Source: Podospora bellae-mahoneyi (lineage: Eukaryota > Ascomycota > Sordariomycetes > Sordariales > Podosporaceae). Taken from it: a stretch of DNA of 64,000 bases. Made by a program: the position numbers and the translations under genes. Positions 58,501-64,000 of this stretch are shown piece after piece. Numbering within the stretch: the stretch's first letter is position 1; each line of letters starts with the position of its first letter. Under the pieces are notes generated by a model. That model ran no database searches, had not been told where the DNA came from, and was given only the letters and a program-made list of their open reading frames with translations. The stretch lies in the NCBI RefSeq assembly GCF_035222275.1, contig NC_085882.1, positions 2,053,501 through 2,117,500 of the forward strand, read 5' to 3'.

Positions 58501-59728
58501 TTCCCCGCCGGCGTGCCAACATTCCTGATCTGCCTCCCAGCAAAGAACTTGAGCTGCTTGTGCACCGCCTCGAAGACCTGCCCTCTCTTCTCCCCGTACT
58601 TCTCCCGTGCTTCCAGCGCGAGATGCTCCAGGTCAGTAAGCGTAATGTTGGCCCCCACCTCCAGCGAGTCCTCCTTGAACTCGTACTGTCTTAGCTCTGG
58701 GATGTCAGCGACGTAAACACTGACTGGATACTGCACCGCCTTGAACTTGATCTCAATCTGCGTCTCCGTGCTGCCGCCGATAATCTTCGCCTGCGGAAAC
58801 ACAGACTTGATCTCCAACAGCTGCTCCAACGTCACCGGCCTGAACCACTTCTTGCGCTTGTTTCCAAACGCGAGTGGTTTAAGCTCGTGTTTCTTGAGCT
58901 GAGGGGGAAAGATCAGTTCCGTGTCGGGATTGTACTCGATCAACCCTGGCGGTGTGAACCTCTTGGTTACCTCTCCGCCATCCACCTCTCTCCCACACCC
59001 ACCCCCGCTGCCATTTTCCATACAGCAGCCTCCTTCCCTGCCACAGCCCCCATTTGCCACTGCTTTTACCTTCTTCCCTGTCGTGGCAAAAGTCTGTGCT
59101 GCGTTCAGGATAGACCGGTACCCCGTGCATCTGCACAGGTTCCCATCAAATCCCTCCTCAATCTCCTCTTCCGTGAGCTCTTCTTTGCTGTCGGCCTTGT
59201 TCCTTAGCATCGAATATAAGCTCATGACGATCCCCGGGGTGCAGAAGCCGCATTGGGAGCCATTGCCCTTTGCTATCCTTTCTTGGGCCGGGTGTGGGCG
59301 GGAGACGTTGCCGATGCCTTCGACGGTGATGACATGTTTGCCGTCGATGGCGACGAGGGGGGCGAGACAGGCGTTGATGGAGGCGTGGTAGATTTTCTTG
59401 GTGGTTGGGTTGAAGCCCGAGAGGACGAGGGTGCAGGCGCCGCAGCCGCCTTCGGAGCAGCCGCTGGGGGGATGTTAGTGATATGCCGGGGATACAAAAG
59501 GAGGAAGAAGGAGAAAAAGAAGAAGGGGGAGGAGGAGAAGGGGACATACAGCTTGGTGCCAGTTAGGCCGATGCCTCGCAGGTATTCAAGAAGGGTGGCC
59601 TCTGGGTCGACATCGTCAAGGACAACACGAGTGCCGTTCAGGTAAAATGTAATGGTGTCAGAATATTCTGTCGACAGAGAGGCTGTAGGAGCTGTGGTGG
59701 GGGTGGTGGCTATGGCGGAGGGTGCCAT
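55536..59728 (-). CDS. Xanthine dehydrogenase (purine hydroxylase)
   Basis: Exons 59728-59550 and 59463-55536 give 1368 residues, the normal length. The 86-nt intron precedes GCSEGGCGACTLV, the first [2Fe-2S] cluster. The second cluster includes GSQCGFCTPG and GNLCRCTGYR (about 165-176). The FAD domain has KIIGGSTETQIEI (about 285). The molybdopterin domain has GQEHFYLETN, MGGGFGGKESRS and NTAFRGFGGPQG, the latter two carrying the Glu and Arg that mark xanthine rather than aldehyde oxidation, and the catalytic Glu in RGVGEPPLF. It oxidises hypoxanthine to xanthine to uric acid with NAD+. A Cys/Gly-rich linker between the Fe-S and FAD domains is longer than in animals. The upstream region carries GATAAG motifs and a TCGG-N6-CCGA site. 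In Aspergillus nidulans the counterpart is hxA. Confidence 0.97.
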
Positions 59729-60049
59729 GTTGAAATCGGGGGAACCAGTAGTGTTTGTCCCAAGTGTCTAGTCTTTCTTGGTTGCTTTCCCTAGATGTCA
59801 AAAACAGGGAGAGCTAGAGTAGTAAGGAACCAAGAATTAAAAACCAAAAACCAAAAAGAACAAAGAACCGGGCGGTCGGGGAGATGGGTGCTACTACTGG
59901 TATTTATTAATGCTACAACGAGATATCAGCGGGTATCAGGATGGCATCCAATCCCCTTTCTGTCAACCAAATGGCCATGGGATGGCAGTTGCATGGGTGG
60001 ACATCACCAGCACCGGGCGCGTGGCAAGCTTCCCTTCTCCACCAAGGCT

Positions 60050-60119
60050 CTTATCGGTTGAACGCGGGGGTGCCTCTCGGAGCTCCCCCGCTGCCCACAG
60101 GGCTGCTTATCCACTTATC
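60050..60119 (-). promoter_or_regulatory. Cluster of three GATAAG (AreA/NIT2-type) sites
   Basis: CTTATC, i.e. GATAAG on minus, occurs at 60050-60055, 60106-60111 and 60114-60119. The last two are 2 bases apart. GATA factors AreA/NIT2 that activate nitrogen-catabolic genes bind HGATAR and prefer closely paired sites. They lie 322-391 bases upstream of the xanthine dehydrogenase start. Confidence 0.6.
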
Positions 60120-60372
60120 GCCGGTGCCCGATTCCACCTCCCCGCATTCAAGAAACCTGGAAGCAGGCAGACTGCAGACCTTTGCTTCTGTACTACCAGA
60201 TACAAGAGACAAACAGCTGAGCTGCCAGCCGTTGGTAACAAACACTTCCACAAAGAGCCACCTAACTTGGAAGCCAACCGTTCGGTCAATTTCCCGGCAG
60301 CCGTTCGTCTTGGAGGTTTACCTATCGGCCGGGTGGGGTTCAGACAGCTAGGGGACGTCCCCACTCTTGATG

Positions 60373-60386
60373 TCGGCCGCCTCCGA
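60373..60386. promoter_or_regulatory. TCGG-N6-CCGA palindrome, UaY-type purine regulator site
   Basis: An exact TCGG, six bases, CCGA. This is the recognition pattern described for the Zn2Cys6 purine activator UaY of Aspergillus and its yeast relative Ppr1. It lies about 645 bases upstream of xanthine dehydrogenase and 710 upstream of the aldehyde dehydrogenase. Confidence 0.6.
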
Positions 60387-61095
60387 CTGCGTGGCTGTCG
60401 GCGCGTTCCATACCCTAACCCTGTGTCTTCACCTCTGTTTCACCTTCCATCCTCAAGGCTTCACTCAAGCACCCACTCATCTTACACTTTCAAAGACTCA
60501 TGGGACAAACCCAAGTATTTCTTTCTCAAGCACTCCCACCATCCGATCCAACGTCAAGGTTGTTTTCCGTTCTCGCAACATCCACACTAACTACCCCTCA
60601 GATATCAATGTTGGTGTCTCGTATCACGATCAGGTCCCGCCAGTAAAAGACCTCTCGATGATTTTACAAGGCCTACGATGCATATCCAAGGCCACTTCAT
60701 TATCGAGGGGTTGTCGACTCGGTATCTTGAAAGGCCTGTTGACCTTCTGTTAAAGTCCGTTATATCCAGTAGCAAATATACAAGTGGGCAGCACCCCATC
60801 TGCCGTCCCCGGAAACAACGATAGGAAGCGCTAGACTGACGGAACCCCTCCTTTCTCCGCATCAAACCTTTAACAACCACCAGTCGGGACTAGGCGATGG
60901 AGCCCTACACGAACGTCAGAAAAAATGCCGTTGGCTTATGATCCGGTGGGGAAACATGTGCCGGCCGGGTATTTTGCTTCATGCGGGATTCAGCCAGGTG
61001 GTAGTCTTATATATCACTCCTTATCGCCCACATTTTTCGCTTTCTTGTCTGTGACGATTTCAAATACCTAGGTAAATAAACTGAAGGAACAAAAT

Positions 61096-62592
61096 ATGCA
61101 GCTCCAGTTCTACAACATCATCAACGATGAGCTCCGCGGAAGCGAAGACACTCACACCGTGACCGATCCCCGAACAGAAGAGGAGCTCTGGCCCTGCCCA
61201 ATCGCAACCGCCTCGGACTTTGAAGATGCCGTCGCGGCCGCCTCCAAGGCATTCCTCACCTGGTCACAAACCAGCCTCGCCGAGCGTCAAGCCTTGCTCG
61301 TGAAGCTGGCCGACAACATCAAGGAGCACGGAGACGAGCTCGCAGCTGTTCTCGCCAGAGAGACCGGCAAATCCGTATGTGCTCATCATCCCGCTCACCT
61401 TGTCAAGTTTGAGCAGCAGCAGCAGCAGCTTACCAAGACTTACCAGACCATCCTCGCCAACATCGACGTCCAAGCCGCCGTCGCCCAATCCCTCTACTAC
61501 TCCCAAAACGGCCTCTCGGACGAGATCCAGCACGAGGACGACCACTCCAGAGTCATCGCCACCCACATCCCCATCGGCACCGTCGGCGCCATCTGCCCCT
61601 GGAACTTCCCCCTCATCCTCTCCAACATCAAGATTGTCTCCTCCCTCGTGACGGGGAACTGCGTCATCGTCAAACCCTCCCCCTTCACCCCTTACGCCGT
61701 CCTCAAGCACATCGAACTAGCCAGGGGGATCTTCCCCCCGGGCGTGCTGCAGGTGCTGAACGGGGGAGCGGAGCTGGGGGCGGCGATGTGCTCCCACCCG
61801 GGGATCCACAAGATATCCTTCACAGGGCAAACGTCAACCGGGAAAAAAGTCATGGCTGCGTGCGCAAAGACTTTGAAAAAGGTCACGCTTGAGCTGGCGG
61901 GAAACGATGCTTGTATTGTGCTTCCTGATGCAGATCTTGACAAGGCGGTGCCGAGCATCGCTTCTGGGGGTTTCTTCAACGCAGGTCAGGTTTGTGTCGC
62001 GAGTAAGAGGATCTACGTCCACGAGAGCATTTATGACGAGTTCCTGGAGAGGTTGGTGAGGGAGGTGGAGGAAAAGTATCAGGTCCAGGAGGATGGGACG
62101 GTGCCGAGCGTGTTTGGGCCGGTGGACAATAAGTTGCAATTTGAGATTGTCAAGGGGATTATTGAGGACTGCAAGAGGAGGGGGTTTGACATCAGGACGG
62201 GGGGGAAGACAGTTAATGTGGCCGAGAGTGGGAAGGGGTTTTGGTTGGAGCCTACGATTGTCAGTCGGCCGGAGGAGGGGAGCTTGTTGGTGCAGGAGGA
62301 GCAGTTCGGGCCGGTGTTGCCGATTTTGGGGTGGAGTGATGAGGATGATGTGGTGAGGAGGGCGAATTTGGCGAATGCTGGGTTGGGCGCGTCGGTTTAT
62401 TCGAGGGACTTGAAGGAGGCGGAGAGGGTTGCCAGGAGGTTGGAGGCGGGGAGTGTTTGGATCAATCAGAGTGAGAGGCCGAACTTTGCAGCTTATTTCA
62501 GCGGGATCAAGGATTCTGGCTTTGGGGGGGAGATGGGGAGACAGGGCTTGCTGAGTTATGCTTACACCAAGTGTTTGCATTTTACAAAGTGA
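61096..62592 (+). CDS. NAD(P)-dependent aldehyde dehydrogenase
   Basis: The frame is open for 498 codons from ATG 61096. A probable 72-nt intron at 61375-61446 (donor GTATGT, acceptor ACCAG) would remove a Gln-rich insert and leave 474 residues, the usual length of this ALDH group. The fold is complete: IPIGTVGAICPWNFPLILSN, cofactor site FTGQTSTGKKVM, the general base Glu in VTLELAGNDA (Ala where Gly is usual) and the nucleophile Cys in FFNAGQVCVASKR. The C-terminal SGIKDSGFGGEMG closes the tunnel. It oxidises an aldehyde to the acid; the specificity is unknown, and succinate-semialdehyde-type or betaine-type enzymes are both possible. The insert contains no stop, so retained transcripts would still be translated. 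Codons change from C- to G-ending near 61725. Confidence 0.92.
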   Translation: MQLQFYNIINDELRGSEDTHTVTDPRTEEELWPCPIATASDFEDAVAAASKAFLTWSQTSLAERQALLVKLADNIKEHGDELAAVLARETGKSVCAHHPAHLVKFEQQQQQLTKTYQTILANIDVQAAVAQSLYYSQNGLSDEIQHEDDHSRVIATHIPIGTVGAICPWNFPLILSNIKIVSSLVTGNCVIVKPSPFTPYAVLKHIELARGIFPPGVLQVLNGGAELGAAMCSHPGIHKISFTGQTSTGKKVMAACAKTLKKVTLELAGNDACIVLPDADLDKAVPSIASGGFFNAGQVCVASKRIYVHESIYDEFLERLVREVEEKYQVQEDGTVPSVFGPVDNKLQFEIVKGIIEDCKRRGFDIRTGGKTVNVAESGKGFWLEPTIVSRPEEGSLLVQEEQFGPVLPILGWSDEDDVVRRANLANAGLGASVYSRDLKEAERVARRLEAGSVWINQSERPNFAAYFSGIKDSGFGGEMGRQGLLSYAYTKCLHFTK

Positions 62593-63400
62593 GGGATGAT
62601 GATGTGATGGGTTACCCATGTGGGTGTAGCTACTTTATCATGAGCAATCATGAACAGGGGAGGTCAACCCGAGGCAGCACCAGCCCCTCTTCCCCAGATT
62701 TTGAGCCTTGGCAATGAGGAGCTTCCCCACAAATGGAGGCGGGCAGCGTGCCAAGAACCCGCTCAAGTGTGCTGACTCTCGTCTCCGAAATCCGTTCAGC
62801 ACCTCGAGTCCAACAATCCCGGTCTCTGGAAAGACAAACTTCAATCTTTGATATTGGCCTTGATAGCGAGTTCCTCACAGAGGGGGAGGTACGGTAGACC
62901 GAGCTTCCTCAAAATCAGAACTCGTCGCAGCAAATGGTCGAACCTCGCCAAGACCAGGCATCACATGGCAGCAGCCTTCTCTCGAGGGGCATCGTCACCT
63001 CACCAAAAGGGTCACCAATTCGTCTCTCGAAGTAAACCCTTACAGATCTACAAGCTAAAGTAAACAACACGTTGAAGCGCTCATCTCCACGATCTCTCGA
63101 ATCAGAGATAACCGGGACGCGAACCCTCTCGAGTGCTCAGCTGTGGCAACATGCTGGCTAGCTTCCGATGCCTCGGCACAGCACCCCAATCCCCGCATTT
63201 CAAATGCTGGGGAAGCAAACGTGGGGAAGCCGTTTGCCTCCCTTTTCATTGGGACCTGCGTTCTTGGACCGGGGTGTAGGTGTCATTGAGCACCTTCAGA
63301 TATAAAACCGTCTTTCGCTTCACTCTTTCTTTCTTGATACCGCTTATTTTGATCATTCAACCTTGGCAACAAACATCCCCCCTCACACACAACAATCACA
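62593..63400. other. Intergenic, promoter of the thiolase gene
   Basis: An 0.8-kb stretch without a recognisable gene. Its right end has a TATA box and a pyrimidine-rich leader before ATG 63401. Confidence 0.5.
63301..63307 (+). promoter_or_regulatory. TATA box of the thiolase gene
   Basis: TATAAAA 94 bases before the ATG at 63401, followed by a CT-rich stretch as in many strongly expressed fungal genes. Confidence 0.6.
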
Positions 63401-64000
63401 ATGGCACCCAAATCCAAAGCCCCCGTCTACGTCCTCGGCGTAGGCATGACCAAGTTCATCAAGCCCCGCGGCAAGGTAGACTACACCGAGCTCGGCTACG
63501 AAGCCGGCATCAAAGCCCTCCTCGACGCCGGCATCACCTACGACGACGTCGACAATGGCGTCGCTTGCTTCTGCTACGGCGATTCCACCTCTGGCCAGCG
63601 TGTCTTTTACCAGTTTGGCATGACGCAGATTCCCATCGTCAACGTCAACAACAACTGCTCTACTGGGTCTACTGGTCTCTACATGGGCCGGACCCTCATT
63701 GCGTCTGGAGCGTCTGATTGCGCCTTGGTGGTGGGCTGGGAGAAGATGATGCCCGGAAGCTTGGGCTCTCACTGGAACGACAGGGAGAACCCCATCGGCA
63801 CGACGTATGTGATGATGGCGCAGACCAGGGGGTTGAGCAAGGCCCCGGGGGCGCCGCAGATCTTCGGGAATGCTGGGAGGGAGTACATGGAGAAGTGAGC
63901 TTCCTCTTGGTCGCATCTTTGGTGACATGCATCACTGACGCACGACTTCAGGTATGGCGCCAGAAAAGAGGACTTTGCCGAGATCGCCCGCATCAACCAC
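63401..64000 (+). CDS. SCP2-type peroxisomal thiolase, 5' part only
   Basis: Exon 1 is 63401-63894 and exon 2 starts at 63952 and runs off the window; the 57-nt intron (GTGAGC, branch CACTGAC, CAG) gives EYMEK-YGARKEDFAEIARINH. The N-terminus VYVLGVGMTKFIKPRG and the nucleophile region NVNNNCSTGSTGLYMGRTLI, with the active-site Cys, are those of the sterol carrier protein X thiolases (EXOC-unrelated, thiolase superfamily). They act in peroxisomes on branched or long 3-oxoacyl-CoA in beta-oxidation. Whether a C-terminal SCP2 lipid-binding domain or a peroxisomal targeting signal follows cannot be seen. Codons are C-ending up to about 63650. Confidence 0.93.

Larger units (their letters stand above)
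59729..61095. promoter_or_regulatory. Divergent promoter, xanthine dehydrogenase / aldehyde dehydrogenase
   Basis: A 1.37-kb region between two divergent ATGs. It holds a group of GATAAG motifs, an exact TCGG-N6-CCGA palindrome (both listed) and a lone CTTATC at 61020-61025, 71 bases before the aldehyde dehydrogenase ATG. Short open frames inside it have no recognisable domain. Confidence 0.6.

Noticed and set aside
62593-63400. Short frames as genes between the aldehyde dehydrogenase and the thiolase
   Set aside because: All under 80 codons with stops in every frame and no consistent bias; a promoter reading fits the TATA box.

Overview
The window looks like nuclear DNA of a filamentous ascomycete, most likely a Sordariomycete near Sordariales. 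The evidence is the short introns (about 47-111 nt) with GTRNGT donors, RCTRAC-type branch sites and CAG/TAG acceptors, the compact mostly single- or few-intron genes, and the fungal-specific families present (Zn2Cys6 factor, CFEM protein, CAP20/perilipin-like protein, HET domain). The placement below class level is inference. I saw no rRNA, tRNA, CRISPR array or intact transposon.

Layout. 0-17 kb is an ordinary gene-rich arm: a CFEM-type secreted or receptor protein cut by the left edge (-), a Zn2Cys6 transcription factor (-), a secreted acid phosphatase (+), a large conserved protein of unknown function (+), exocyst subunit Sec6 (-), cytochrome c oxidase subunit Cox8/VIIc (-) and glutathione reductase (-). 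A Cce1/Ydc2-type mitochondrial Holliday junction resolvase with an AT-hook tail (+) diverges from glutathione reductase. From 19 to 28.4 kb there is a gene-poor stretch with coding-like remnants broken by stops and frame changes, including a thaumatin/osmotin-like pseudogene. 28.4-39.4 kb has a CAP20/perilipin-like lipid-droplet protein, a large TBC-domain Rab-GAP and a single-pass membrane protein with a Cys-rich ectodomain. 39.4-45.2 kb is again poor and holds a broken HET-domain gene. 45-53.3 kb has an SDR oxidoreductase, a Siw14-type phosphatase, Aim19 and an Hlj1-type ER J-protein. A broken RING gene beside a near-perfect inverted repeat follows. 55.5-64 kb has xanthine dehydrogenase, an aldehyde dehydrogenase and the first exons of a peroxisomal SCP2-type thiolase.

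How they fit. Several pairs share divergent promoters (transcription factor/acid phosphatase, glutathione reductase/resolvase, Aim19/J-protein, xanthine dehydrogenase/aldehyde dehydrogenase). The last of these carries three GATAAG motifs within 70 bp and one exact TCGG-N6-CCGA site. That is the combination expected for nitrogen (AreA/NIT2) and purine (UaY) control of purine catabolism.

The most unusual general signal is compositional. In many genes on both strands the third codon position is almost all C near the start and becomes G/T-rich towards the stop, with purine-rich sense-strand 3' flanks. In the SDR, aldehyde dehydrogenase, resolvase and J-protein genes the change is abrupt and lies inside the ORF.
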